Shown piece after piece: positions 1 through 8,137 of a stretch of DNA of 64,000 nucleotides (position 1 is the first letter of the stretch; every line of letters starts with the position of its first letter). The notes below the pieces were generated by a model. It searched no databases. It saw nothing but the letters and a program-made list of their open reading frames with translations, and was not told the origin of the DNA. The position numbers and the translations under genes were made by a program. The DNA comes from Verrucomicrobiota bacterium (GTDB lineage Bacteria; Verrucomicrobiota; Verrucomicrobiia; Opitutales; Opitutaceae), in assembly GCA_023457715.1 (NCBI GenBank), contig JAEWKR010000056.1, forward strand, positions 6,548 to 70,547. The letters run 5' to 3'.

Positions 1-633
1 CGCGAAGCCGCAAAATCGCTGGGCGTGCCGTTCACCGAAGAGCCCGGTGAGGCCGCGTTCTACGGCCCCAAGATCGACTTCGTCATCAAGGACGTGATCG
101 GACGCGAGTGGCAGCTGGGTACCGTGCAGGTCGACTACAACCTGCCGATCCGCTTCGACCTGTCCTACATCGGACCGGACAACCAGCCGCACCGCCCCGT
201 CATGATCCACCGCGCCCCCTTTGGCTCGATGGAACGCTTCTGTGGCGTGTTGATCGAGCACTTTGCCGGCGACTTTCCGGTGTGGCTCGCGCCCGAGCAG
301 GTTCGCCTCGTGCCGATCTCTGACAAGACGATGGAGTATGCCCGGAGCCTGCTCGGCAAACTGAAGTCCGAGGGCCTGCGCGCCACGCTTGACGAACACA
401 GCGACAAGCTTGGCGCCAAGATCCGCCGCGCGGAACTGGACAAGGTCCCGTACACCCTCGTCATCGGCCAGAAGGAGGCCGAGGCGAACAGCGTGTCCGT
501 ACGGTCGCGCGCCCGCGGCGACGAAGGGGTGATGACTGCCGACGCCTACCTCGCGAAGGTGAAGGCGGAAGTCACGAGCCGCGCCCTGCCGGAGAAGAAG
601 AAGACGGAGGCCGCGCCGCCAGCGAAGGACTGA
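1..633 (+). CDS. thrS: Threonyl-tRNA synthetase, C-terminal part (5' end outside window)
   Basis: This is the last 210 residues of threonyl-tRNA synthetase, which charges tRNA-Thr with threonine in the cytoplasm. The frame is open from base 1, so the start lies before the window. AFYGPKIDF and HRAPFGSMERF are end-of-catalytic-domain strings typical of ThrRS, the second being class II motif 3. From about residue 95 (VWLAPEQVRLVPIS) the anticodon-binding domain follows, ending in the usual IGQKEAEANSVSVRSR stretch. The Lys/Ala/Pro-rich tail after about residue 195 is a lineage extension. A hairpin beginning 13 nt after the stop may terminate it. Identification is secure; only the N-terminal domains are missing. 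Confidence 0.95.
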   Translation, partial: REAAKSLGVPFTEEPGEAAFYGPKIDFVIKDVIGREWQLGTVQVDYNLPIRFDLSYIGPDNQPHRPVMIHRAPFGSMERFCGVLIEHFAGDFPVWLAPEQVRLVPISDKTMEYARSLLGKLKSEGLRATLDEHSDKLGAKIRRAELDKVPYTLVIGQKEAEANSVSVRSRARGDEGVMTADAYLAKVKAEVTSRALPEKKKTEAAPPAKD

Positions 634-645
634 TTCTCCAAGCCC

Positions 646-717
646 GGCCACAAAGAACACAAAAAAGGCACGAAAAGGATCTCTCCCTTTTCGTGCCTTT
701 TCGTGTTTTTCGTGGCC
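646..717. terminator. CACAAAA-type inverted repeat, probable bidirectional terminator
   Basis: The left arm starts GGCCACAAAGAACAC and the right arm is nearly its reverse complement. The inner stem GGCACGAAAAG (667-677) pairs with CTTTTCGTGCC (687-697). It lies between the convergent thrS and cyclophilin genes, where a shared terminator would sit. The same arm sequence bounds the GxxExxY gene at 59073-59529, so this may instead be an empty or collapsed copy of that element. Confidence 0.7.
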
Positions 718-730
718 AGGCTTCGAACGG

Positions 731-1360
731 CTATTTCGCCGGCGTTGCCTCCACAGGTTCCGCCACTCGCACCATCACGTCCTTCACCAAGACCGGTTTC
801 AGGGGCTTGCTTTGATTCCCATCTGGCCCGCGCGTCAGCGGTGCATCGGCGATCGCGTCAACCACCTCCATCCCGCGCACCACCTGGCCGAAAATCGTGT
901 AGCCGGGGTGGAGCGGGAAGTCTTGGTGCACGATGAAGAACTGGCTCTGGTTCGTATTCGGTCCGGTGTTCGCCAGGGCCACCGTGCCGCGTTTGTAGCC
1001 GCCACGGTACAGCGGGGAAGTCTTGTCGATTTCGTCATCGAACACCCCACCCCACGCACTTTCGCCGCCGGAACCGTCGCCTTTAGGATCACCGCCCTGG
1101 ATCATGAAGCCCTTGATCACGCGGTGGAAGGGCGTGCCCCGATAGTAGCCGCGTTGCGCCAGGAGCCGGAAGTTTTCCACCGCCTTCGGCGCCACCCCGG
1201 CCAGCAGCTCGATCTCGATTTCTCCCTGATCAGTGATGAGGGTGGCGAGCAGGCGCGCGGGGGCTTGGCTCGCCACTCCCGCCTTCTCGCCCTTTCCGCA
1301 CCCAGCAAGGAACAGGCTTGCGCCGATCAGCCACACCCAGCCAAAGCGAGGAATCGTCAT
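731..1360 (-). CDS. Cyclophilin-type peptidyl-prolyl cis-trans isomerase, lipoprotein
   Basis: A 209-residue cyclophilin, expected to isomerise X-Pro bonds during folding of exported proteins. The chosen ATG gives a lipoprotein signal peptide with lipobox LAGC near residue 20, so the protein should be lipid-anchored in the periplasm or envelope. An in-frame ATG 12 codons upstream would bury the signal sequence. FHRVIKGFMIQGGDPKGDG and the later QSQFFIVHQDFP are cyclophilin core motifs. The C-terminus has an added VAEPVEATPAK tail. It converges on thrS and shares its terminator hairpin. Substrate is unknown. Confidence 0.9.
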   Translation of the reverse strand: MTIPRFGWVWLIGASLFLAGCGKGEKAGVASQAPARLLATLITDQGEIEIELLAGVAPKAVENFRLLAQRGYYRGTPFHRVIKGFMIQGGDPKGDGSGGESAWGGVFDDEIDKTSPLYRGGYKRGTVALANTGPNTNQSQFFIVHQDFPLHPGYTIFGQVVRGMEVVDAIADAPLTRGPDGNQSKPLKPVLVKDVMVRVAEPVEATPAK

Positions 1361-1516
1361 GCTCGGGGATTTCCGCCCGGCGGCCGCGCGAGTCAAGGCT
1401 GCAGGTCGGATGGCGGCCGGGCCGGCCGCGGTCCATCAAGCCGCCGAGCCGCAAGGTTCCGGTGGACGGCGGGCGGCTCGCCCGCCTTCCGGGCCGGCGA
1501 CCGCCCTGCTCGGCCC

Positions 1517-1918
1517 TTACTTCCGCTTCGGCTTTGCTGATCCGTTGGTTTTGGTCCCGTTCGGCTTGGCGCCGGCCGCCTTGCTGCCATTTCCCTTCCG
1601 TTTCGCGGGAGCGGGCGGCACGTCTATGGACTCCAGCGTCGAAAAGAAGGCCGACAGCGAAACGTCGATCGCATCGACCAGCCGGGCAATGCTGGAAAGG
1701 GACAGGTTGCGCACGCCGCGTTCCACGTCGGCGAGATAGGTGCGATGCATGTCGGCACGCCAGGCCAGCTCCTCCTGGGAAAGGGCAAGCTTCTGGCGAT
1801 ATCGACGAACGGTGGCGCCAAAGCGGCGCTTGAGCGAGGTCTCGTCTGCTGGAGTAGAAGATCTTTTGGCCACGGGAGCGGAATCGTAACAAGCGCAGCA
1901 ATAGTCGATAAGTGACAC
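1517..1918 (-). CDS. XRE-family helix-turn-helix regulator
   Basis: A 133-residue protein with one HTH of the XRE/Cro type at about residues 32-85: RYRQKLALSQEELAWRA is the first half and TYLADVERGVRNLSL the recognition region. No ligand or dimerisation domain follows; instead there is a Lys/Asn/Gly-rich basic tail of about 30 residues that may bind nucleic acid non-specifically. The ATG at 1918 gives a short Cys-containing leader (YCCACYD). A GTG at 1873 starting VAKRSS is an equally reasonable start. Neighbouring genes give no hint of a target. Confidence 0.8.
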   Translation of the reverse strand: MSLIDYCCACYDSAPVAKRSSTPADETSLKRRFGATVRRYRQKLALSQEELAWRADMHRTYLADVERGVRNLSLSSIARLVDAIDVSLSAFFSTLESIDVPPAPAKRKGNGSKAAGAKPNGTKTNGSAKPKRK

Positions 1919-2186
1919 TGATGCAGACCCTACCCGGGCAGGTTCCGCCGAGAGCCACTGCGCAAATCTTTCAACTGGAACCCCTTCCGCATCACCCCAG
2001 CGTTCCGGCCCGTGGTCCCCTGGACTCCTCGCGGCCCCGCTCGGCGTATTGAAGATTATGACACACCGGGGGGATTCGCAACCGCCCCGGGGCGGATTTT
2101 CCGCCGGAATCGCCTATGTGCGGTGGGAAATCACGACTTGCTAAGCACGAGGGCCGACACTGTGCTCTCGCTCTTATTCGCCGCGC

Positions 2187-4907
2187 ATGACCTCCGCCGA
2201 GATCCGCCAGTCGTTCCTCGATTTCTTCCAGCAGCAGGGCCACACCATCGTCCGCTCCTCCCCGCTTCTGCCGGAATCCCCCGGCCTCCTCTTTACGAAC
2301 GCGGGCATGAACCAGTTCGTGCCCATCTTCCTCGGGGAGCGGGCGCCGGACGTCTCACGCTGGGGGGATCGCGTCCTGGCGGCGAAGAAGGACACTCGGG
2401 CCGCCGACACCCAGAAATGCATTCGGGCCGGTGGCAAGCACAACGACTTGGAAGACGTGGGGTTCGATACGTATCACCACACGATGTTCGAGATGCTCGG
2501 CAACTGGTCGTTCGGCGACTACTTCAAGCGCGAGTCCCTGGAGTGGGGTTGGGAGCTCATTACGAAGGTGTGGGGCATTCCCCCGAAGCGTCTGTTCGCC
2601 ACCGTTTACTCGCCCGACAAGGCGAAAAAGGACCCCTCCGAGTTCGACCAGGAGGCGTATGACATCTGGGCGCGCATCTTCACGAAGGAGGGTCTCGATC
2701 CCAAGGTCCACATCGTCCACGGCAACAAGAAGGACAATTTCTGGATGATGGGTGACACGGGGCCCTGCGGTCCCTGCTCCGAGATCCATTTCAATCTCCT
2801 GCCCAGTGATGACGAGGCCGAGGGCCGCACGCTCGTCAACTCCAGCTCGCCGCGCTGCATCGAGATCTGGAATCACGTTTTCATCCAGTTCAACGCGAAC
2901 GCGGACGGCACCTTCTCCCCCCTCGCGGCCAAGCACGTCGACACCGGAATGGGCTTCGAACGCGTGGCCGGCATCCATGCCACCACGAAAGGCTTCAAGG
3001 ACTTCACTGCCGATCCTTCCAACTACAACGCGGACGTGTTCGCACCGTTGTTCCAGAAGGTCACCGAGCTGTCGGGCAAGACCTATCGCGGCACGGTCCC
3101 GACCCGGCGCGAGGGGCTGTCCGAACAGGAGAACATCGACGTCGCGTTCCGCGTGCTCGCCGATCACGCGCGCTGTGTCTCCTGCGCCATCGCCGATGGC
3201 ATTCTGCCCGGCAACGAGGGCCGCAACTACGTCATCAAGCGGATCCTCCGCCGCGGCATTCTTTACGGGAGCAAGCTCGGGCTGCAGGCCGGCTTCTTCC
3301 AACAGCTGGTCGCGCCGGTGGTCGAGTCACTCGGGGCGGTGTTCCCGGAACTCCGGCAACAGCAGGACATCGTCCGCCGGGTCATCCGCAGCGAGGAGGA
3401 AAGCTTCGGTCGCACCCTGGACCGCGGTCTCCAGATCTTCAACAAAGCCGCCGCCGCCGGCGCCATCACCGGCGCCGCCGCCTTTGAGTTGTACGACACG
3501 TACGGCTTCCCGCTGGACATGACCCAGCTGCTGGCCACCGAACGCGGGCTCACCGTCGACACGCAGGGTTTCGAGGCCGAGATGGACAAGCAGCGCGAAC
3601 GCGCGCGCGCCGCGCATAAGAAGGAGATCATCGTCGCCGCAACGGAAGGCGGACCCGCGGCCACCTTCGAGGCCACCGTCTTCACCGGCTACCTCATCGA
3701 TACCGACAAGCCGGTGGATGCCGTCCTCACCGACGTCGTCCGCAATGACAAGGATCTCTTCCTCGTGTTTGATCGGACGCCGTTTTACGGCGAAATGGGT
3801 GGTCAGGCGGGCGACGCCGGCACCGCGATCGTCGCCGGCCAGACCGTCACGATCGTCGATTGCATCAAGGACAAGGCAGGCCGCCACCTCCACAAGGTCG
3901 ATCCGGCCGCCGCCGCGCAGCTGGGAGACCTGGGGAAAGGCGTGGCCGCGCATCTGTCGATCGATCTCGTCCGTCGCCGGGCCATCTCCCGGCACCACTC
4001 GGCCGCGCACCTCATCCACTGGGCGCTCCGCAAGACGCTGGGGACGCACGTGCGCCAGGCCGGCACCTCCAAAACGCCGGACCGCATGCGCTTCGACTTC
4101 TCGCACTTCGAGGCGGCGACGCCGGAACAGCTGCGCGAGATCGAACGCCTGGTGAACGAAAAGGTGATCGATAACGCCCGCGTGGATACATATGAAACCG
4201 ATTTCGACAAAAAGCCCGCGGATACGCTGGCCTTCTTTGGCGACAAGTACGGCCGCACCGTTCGCGTGGTCGATATCGGCGGCTACAGCCGGGAACTCTG
4301 CGGTGGCACGCACGTGACCACCACCGGTGAGATCGGGCTGATCAAGATCGTCGCCGAAATGGCCATCGCGGCCGGCACCCGCCGCATCGAAGCCGTGGCC
4401 GGTGCCGCGGCGCTGGAGTTCGTCGCCGAGCGCGAGGCTGCGCTCAGCGCGGTCAACGCGAAGTTGCACGCCGGGACCCATGACGTGGCGCAGAAACTCG
4501 ACGCGGTGCTGGCCCACTCCCGTGAGCTCGAGAAAAAGCTCAAGGCGTTCGAACAGAAGGCCGCCGCCGGTCTCGCCGACGAACTGGCCGCCAAGGCGGT
4601 CGCGCGCGACGGCCTGAAATTCGTGCACGCCATCGTCGCCGCCGATGCCCCCGAGGCGCTTCGCTCGCTCGGCGCCCAGGTTCTGTCCAAGGTCGGCGAA
4701 GGCGTGGTCGTGCTCGGCGCGGTGCTGGGCGACAAGGCCAGCCTCGTCGCCCTTTGCTCCCCGGCCGCGATCAAGGCCGGCCATCAGGCCGGCAAGATCA
4801 TCAGCGAGCTCACCCAGAAGCTTGGCGGCAAGGGCGGCGGCAAGCCCGACTTCGCCATGGGTGGAGGCAAGGATGTCAGTAAGCTGGCCGAAGTCGTCGC
4901 TGGGTAA
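2187..4907 (+). CDS. alaS: Alanyl-tRNA synthetase
   Basis: A full-length 906-residue AlaRS, slightly longer than the common 870-890. The class II catalytic domain opens with IRQSFLDFFQQQGHTIVRSS and LLFTNAGMNQFVPIFLG. The editing domain carries the zinc/editing motifs HSAAHL and, further on, CGGTHVTTTGEIG. The C-terminal C-Ala domain ends in a glycine-rich segment. The ATG matches the family N-terminus exactly, although no Shine-Dalgarno sequence precedes it; the leader is CT-rich. The gene is flanked by about 270 bp of unassigned leader and, downstream, an AAATCCC repeat hairpin. Confidence 0.98.
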   Translation: MTSAEIRQSFLDFFQQQGHTIVRSSPLLPESPGLLFTNAGMNQFVPIFLGERAPDVSRWGDRVLAAKKDTRAADTQKCIRAGGKHNDLEDVGFDTYHHTMFEMLGNWSFGDYFKRESLEWGWELITKVWGIPPKRLFATVYSPDKAKKDPSEFDQEAYDIWARIFTKEGLDPKVHIVHGNKKDNFWMMGDTGPCGPCSEIHFNLLPSDDEAEGRTLVNSSSPRCIEIWNHVFIQFNANADGTFSPLAAKHVDTGMGFERVAGIHATTKGFKDFTADPSNYNADVFAPLFQKVTELSGKTYRGTVPTRREGLSEQENIDVAFRVLADHARCVSCAIADGILPGNEGRNYVIKRILRRGILYGSKLGLQAGFFQQLVAPVVESLGAVFPELRQQQDIVRRVIRSEEESFGRTLDRGLQIFNKAAAAGAITGAAAFELYDTYGFPLDMTQLLATERGLTVDTQGFEAEMDKQRERARAAHKKEIIVAATEGGPAATFEATVFTGYLIDTDKPVDAVLTDVVRNDKDLFLVFDRTPFYGEMGGQAGDAGTAIVAGQTVTIVDCIKDKAGRHLHKVDPAAAAQLGDLGKGVAAHLSIDLVRRRAISRHHSAAHLIHWALRKTLGTHVRQAGTSKTPDRMRFDFSHFEAATPEQLREIERLVNEKVIDNARVDTYETDFDKKPADTLAFFGDKYGRTVRVVDIGGYSRELCGGTHVTTTGEIGLIKIVAEMAIAAGTRRIEAVAGAAALEFVAEREAALSAVNAKLHAGTHDVAQKLDAVLAHSRELEKKLKAFEQKAAAGLADELAAKAVARDGLKFVHAIVAADAPEALRSLGAQVLSKVGEGVVVLGAVLGDKASLVALCSPAAIKAGHQAGKIISELTQKLGGKGGGKPDFAMGGGKDVSKLAEVVAG

Positions 4908-5024
4908 AATCCCAAAAGTCCAAACGTCCAAATCCCAAATAAATCCCAAATCCCAGGGTCCAACCCTCTGGAGTTTGGGTTTTGAGATTTCTTTGGGATT
5001 TGGACGTTTGTGATTTGGGATTTG
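4908..5024. repeat. CCAAATCCC-type simple repeat with inverted half
   Basis: The first half repeats the words CCAAA, AATCCC and TCCAAACGTCC. The second half repeats their reverse complements (TTTGGGATT, GGACGTTTG), giving a long imperfect hairpin that starts right after the alaS stop. It may serve as the alaS terminator. It is one of the window-wide family of word-repeat arrays. Confidence 0.75.
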
Positions 5025-5116
5025 CGACGGCAGAGGCCCAGTTCAGAAACAATTTGCGCGCGACGCCGCCGGCCTGGCTCGCTTGCAAAACGGATTCCCC
5101 CGCGAACACTGCGCCC

Positions 5117-5362
5117 ATGTCCGATTTCACTTCCATCATCAACGAAATCGCCGACCAGGCCGATGACTTCCTGGCCGGAGCCCGCGACCGCGCCCAGGCC
5201 CGGGCCGGCATCTCCGAGATGATCACGATGGAGTACCCGGACCTCTCCCCGCCCGAGCGCACGGAGGTCATTGCGGGCGTGATGAAGGTCCTGGAGGAAG
5301 AGGACTTCTTCGGCGGCGAGTTTGTCGGCGACCCGTTCTCCGACGACGAGGAAGAAGAGTAG
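5117..5362 (+). CDS. Small acidic protein of unknown function
   Basis: An 81-residue protein starting MSDFTSIINEIADQADDF. The middle reads as a helical, charged segment (ARDRAQARAGISEMITMEYPDL). The tail is strongly acidic, ending DDEEEE after two aromatic pairs (FF, F). An upstream extension of the frame (from 4982) reads through repeat sequence and was not used. No signal peptide or membrane segment is visible. I do not recognise the family. The regular codon use and distinct start suggest a real gene, perhaps a small conserved protein of this lineage. Confidence 0.65.
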   Translation: MSDFTSIINEIADQADDFLAGARDRAQARAGISEMITMEYPDLSPPERTEVIAGVMKVLEEEDFFGGEFVGDPFSDDEEEE

Positions 5363-5370
5363 CTCTATCT

Positions 5371-5453
5371 CAACGTCCAACACTCAACATCCAACATCCA
5401 ACGCCCAACCGAACGGCTGTAGGATGTTGGATGTTGGTATTGGATGTTGGACC
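5371..5453. repeat. CATCCAA/TTGGATG repeat with inverted halves
   Basis: A block of CAACATCCAACATCCAAC-like units faces a block of TTGGATGTTGG units across a short spacer near 5415. It starts 8 nt after the small acidic gene and can fold as a hairpin. The TTGGATG word returns as a perfect array at 6151-6213. Confidence 0.75.
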
Positions 5454-5577
5454 TGAATACCGATTTTGCCACAGAGGCCACAGAGGCCCAATCAGAGCCG
5501 AGCCGGAGGCGGGCGCTGCGACTGTCTTGGGCGTCACGCAATGAAATCTCAAATCCCCGCCGCAGGCGGGCTGCGCG

Positions 5578-5810
5578 CTTCCCCATTTCAAATTTCAAAT
5601 TTCAAACCTCAAATCCCCGCCGCAGGCGGGGCACTACCCAAGCCAGGCGGCTCGGGGAGCCCGGCTTTGGTACGTTGTCCCGCCTTTAGGCGGAATGCCT
5701 TTTGTCTGACGGGCGTCCCTTTGCGGTATCCGCGTTCCTGCGGTGTCCTGATGCGCCCGGCTCCCGCAGGGACTGTCCCAAACCTTCCGCCTAAAGGCGG
5801 GACAACATAC
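5578..5810. repeat. MITE-like repeat, copy 1 of a tandem duplication
   Basis: About 233 bp, nearly identical to 5813-6052. Each copy begins with a CAAATTTCAAATTT stretch and a CCCCGCCGCAGGCGGGG palindrome. Each then holds a perfect 21-bp inverted repeat (here 5674-5694 and 5786-5806, core CCCGCCTTTAGGCGG) around about 90 bp of non-coding DNA. No transposase is present. A frame is open on the minus strand but its translation is repeat-derived. Confidence 0.85.
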
Positions 5811-5812
5811 CG

Positions 5813-6052
5813 CTTCCCCATTTCAAATTTCAAATTTCAAATTTCAAATCCCCGCCGCAGGCGGGGCACTACCCAAGCCAGGCGGCTCGGGGATCCCGGC
5901 TTTGGTACGTTGTCCCGCCTTTAGGCGGAATGCCTTTTGTCTGACGGGCGTCCCTTTGCGGTATCCGCGTCCCTGCGGCGCTCCTGCGGTGTCCTAATGC
6001 GCCCGGCTCCCGCAGGGCCCCAAACCTTCCGCCTAAAGGCGGGACAACATAC
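5813..6052. repeat. MITE-like repeat, copy 2 of a tandem duplication
   Basis: The second copy, starting 2 bp after the first. The 21-bp inverted repeat lies at 5909-5929 and 6028-6048. The differences from copy 1 are a few substitutions and a short indel around GTCCCTGCGGCGCTCC, so the duplication is recent or has been kept similar by recombination. Confidence 0.85.
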
Positions 6053-6095
6053 CCAAGCACCCCGCCCCTCTGAAGGTTTGTCCAAGGACTGAGCC

Positions 6096-6135
6096 TCCGT
6101 GTCCTCTGTGTCGGAGCTCTGTGTCCTCTGTGGCT
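6096..6135. repeat. GTGTCCTCTGTG word repeat
   Basis: GTGTCCTCTGTGTC, a short break, then GTGTCCTCTGTGGC. The reverse complement is the CACAGAGG word seen also near 5468, 23104 and 39083. Confidence 0.6.
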
Positions 6136-6150
6136 ACTTCGGAATTCAGG

Positions 6151-6213
6151 TTGGATGTTGGATGTTGGATGTTGGATGTTGGATGTTGGATGTTGGATGT
6201 TGGATGTTGGATG
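6151..6213. repeat. Perfect 7-bp tandem array, (TTGGATG)x9
   Basis: Nine uninterrupted copies of TTGGATG followed by one degenerate unit, TTGGGTC. The period of 7 is not a multiple of 3, so it is not a protein repeat. It forms the first of two 7-mer arrays in the leader of ispH. Confidence 0.95.
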
Positions 6214-6228
6214 TTGGGTCTGAGCCGG

Positions 6229-6291
6229 TTCGATGTTCGACGTTCGATGTTCGATGTTCGATGTTCGACGTTCGATGTTCGATGTTCGTCG
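6229..6291. repeat. 7-bp tandem array, TTCGATG/TTCGACG x9
   Basis: Nine units, mostly TTCGATG, with TTCGACG twice and a last TTCGTCG. It is separated by 15 bp from the TTGGATG array and ends 40 bp before the ispH ATG. The unit differs from the first array at one base (G to C at position 3), so one array may derive from the other. Confidence 0.95.
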
Positions 6292-6331
6292 TTGGCACCC
6301 GCGCTCCGCCCCTCGATACTCGACGCCTGTC

Positions 6332-8110
6332 ATGACCGCGCCCGCCGTATCCGCGCCGCCCTCACTCTTTGCGCTGCTCGCCTTCAACGGCAGCAACCAA
6401 CTCGCCGTCCGGAAACTCGGCGGCAAGATGGGACTGGCCTTCACCGGCAGCGACTTGGCCATGGCGACGGCGCGGCTGGAGTCCTCCTTCCTAACCCACA
6501 CGCCGCCAGCCGAATACTTCACTCTCGAGGCCGGCGGTCGAGGCTACCGCGTGCACTTCGCCCAAGTCGCCGGCGAACCCGCCGACCACGAGGTGGTGTT
6601 CCAGTCCATCGACGCGCTCCTCGCCCGGCCGGACGCCCTGGCGCCATCCTTGGCCGCAATCGTGGCCGGCCTCGAGCCGCACCTGGTCGAGATTCCGTAC
6701 CTCCACCTCGGCGAGAATGATTTCATCTACAAGTTCCGTCCCGCCCAGGAGCGGAACGTTTCGATCTACGCGCAGGACGCCGCGGCCGACGCGTTGTACC
6801 AATCGCGCCTCTGCGCTGCGATCAAGGCGCTTGCCCGCCAGCACGAGCGTTCCGCGGCGGCGCCCGTCACGCTCGATTTCGGCGCCGTCCAATATGTGAT
6901 TCCCAGCCATTTCGGCTTCTGCCTCGGGGTGAAGAACGCCATCGAGCGCGCCTACGAAACGCTCGCGGAGAACCCGGGGAAGCGGGTGTTCATGCTCTCC
7001 GAACTGATCCACAATCCCTTTGTGAACGAGGACCTGCTCCGCCGCGGGCTGCGCTACCTGCAGACGGAAAAAGGCGCGCCCTACACCGCCTCCGGCCGCG
7101 TGGCCGCACCCGTCGCCGGCCAGACGCCGGGGTGCGACGGCAAACGCTACGTGCACGACCCCGCAGATCCGATTCTGTGGGACAGCCTGACGCCCGAGGA
7201 CATCGTGATCATCCCGGCGTTCGGCGCCACGGACGAGGACAAGCGCAAGCTCGTCCGCAAGGGCATCTCCGTCTACCATTACGACGCGACCTGCATGCTG
7301 GTGGAGAAGGTCTGGAAGGCGGCCCGGGCCTACGGTCGCGAGGGCTTCACCGTGGTGATCCACGGCAAGCACGAGCACGAGGAAACCAAGGCCACCTTCT
7401 CCAACACGCGGCGCTATGCGCCGGCGGTCATTGTCCGGAATCTCGAGGAGGCCCGGCTGCTGGGCGAGATCATCGCCAGCGACGATGCGACGGTGCACGC
7501 GAAATTCTATGAGCTCTTCGCCGGCCGCCACACCCCGGGCTTCGACGTCGCGCGCCATCTCGAACGCGTCGCGATCGTGAACCAGACGACGCTGCTGATG
7601 AACGAGACGCTTTCGATCATCGAGCACCTCCGGGACGTTTACCGCGCCAAGTTCGGTGAGGAGTCGCGGGTGGGCGGCAGCAGCCGGCGCGACACCTTGT
7701 GCTATGCCACCCAGGTGAACCAGGATGCCCTCAGCCGTGCCCTGGCCGATCCGCTCGATGCCGCCTTCGTCATCGGCGGCACGAACTCCTCCAACACCTA
7801 TCAGCTTTTCCGGCTTTGCGAGCAGGCCCTCGGTCAGAAGGCGTTTTTCATTCAGTCGGAGGCCAGCATCACCTCAGCCGCCTCGGTCCAGCACTACGTG
7901 TACGTGGGCAAAGGCAGCGGTCGCTGCGAACCGCGCCCGCTTTGGCCGACGGATCTCGTCACGCCCAAACGCGTCCTGATCACCGGCGGCGCGAGCTGCC
8001 CCGACGGGATCATCCAGCAGGTCATCACCCGCATCAACGCGTTCTTCCCGGCCGGTGCACTCAAGAGCATCGACGAGGTGTTGCTGAATCTGACGAAAGA
8101 TCCGGCGTGA
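6332..8110 (+). CDS. ispH: 4-hydroxy-3-methylbut-2-enyl diphosphate reductase, long form
   Basis: IspH/LytB makes IPP and DMAPP in the last step of the MEP isoprenoid pathway using a [4Fe-4S] cluster. The three cluster cysteines are visible: C197 in SHFGFCLGV, C321 in DATCMLVE and C556 in GGASCPDG. Substrate-site strings IHNPFVNE, HGKHEHEET and GGTNSSNTYQL are also present. The protein is 592 residues against about 310 for E. coli. The excess is mainly an N-terminal stretch of about 185 residues with no recognised domain, plus insertions seen in plant/cyanobacterial-type IspH. The ATG at 6332 was chosen because frame upstream of it is only the TTCGATG array. Confidence 0.92.
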   Translation: MTAPAVSAPPSLFALLAFNGSNQLAVRKLGGKMGLAFTGSDLAMATARLESSFLTHTPPAEYFTLEAGGRGYRVHFAQVAGEPADHEVVFQSIDALLARPDALAPSLAAIVAGLEPHLVEIPYLHLGENDFIYKFRPAQERNVSIYAQDAAADALYQSRLCAAIKALARQHERSAAAPVTLDFGAVQYVIPSHFGFCLGVKNAIERAYETLAENPGKRVFMLSELIHNPFVNEDLLRRGLRYLQTEKGAPYTASGRVAAPVAGQTPGCDGKRYVHDPADPILWDSLTPEDIVIIPAFGATDEDKRKLVRKGISVYHYDATCMLVEKVWKAARAYGREGFTVVIHGKHEHEETKATFSNTRRYAPAVIVRNLEEARLLGEIIASDDATVHAKFYELFAGRHTPGFDVARHLERVAIVNQTTLLMNETLSIIEHLRDVYRAKFGEESRVGGSSRRDTLCYATQVNQDALSRALADPLDAAFVIGGTNSSNTYQLFRLCEQALGQKAFFIQSEASITSAASVQHYVYVGKGSGRCEPRPLWPTDLVTPKRVLITGGASCPDGIIQQVITRINAFFPAGALKSIDEVLLNLTKDPA

Positions 8111-8137
8111 GCGGCCCGTGAGGGCCGGGTCCGCCGA

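Noticed and set aside
4982..5116. Longer version of the small acidic protein
   Set aside because: The upstream residues are encoded by the CCAAATCCC repeat array, so ATG 5117 was taken.
5466..6522. Several open frames in the 5.4-6.5 kb gap, some with repeated PKGGTTYQ-like sequence
   Set aside because: They are translations of the MITE-like and word-repeat DNA, in multiple frames and both strands, with no start signal.
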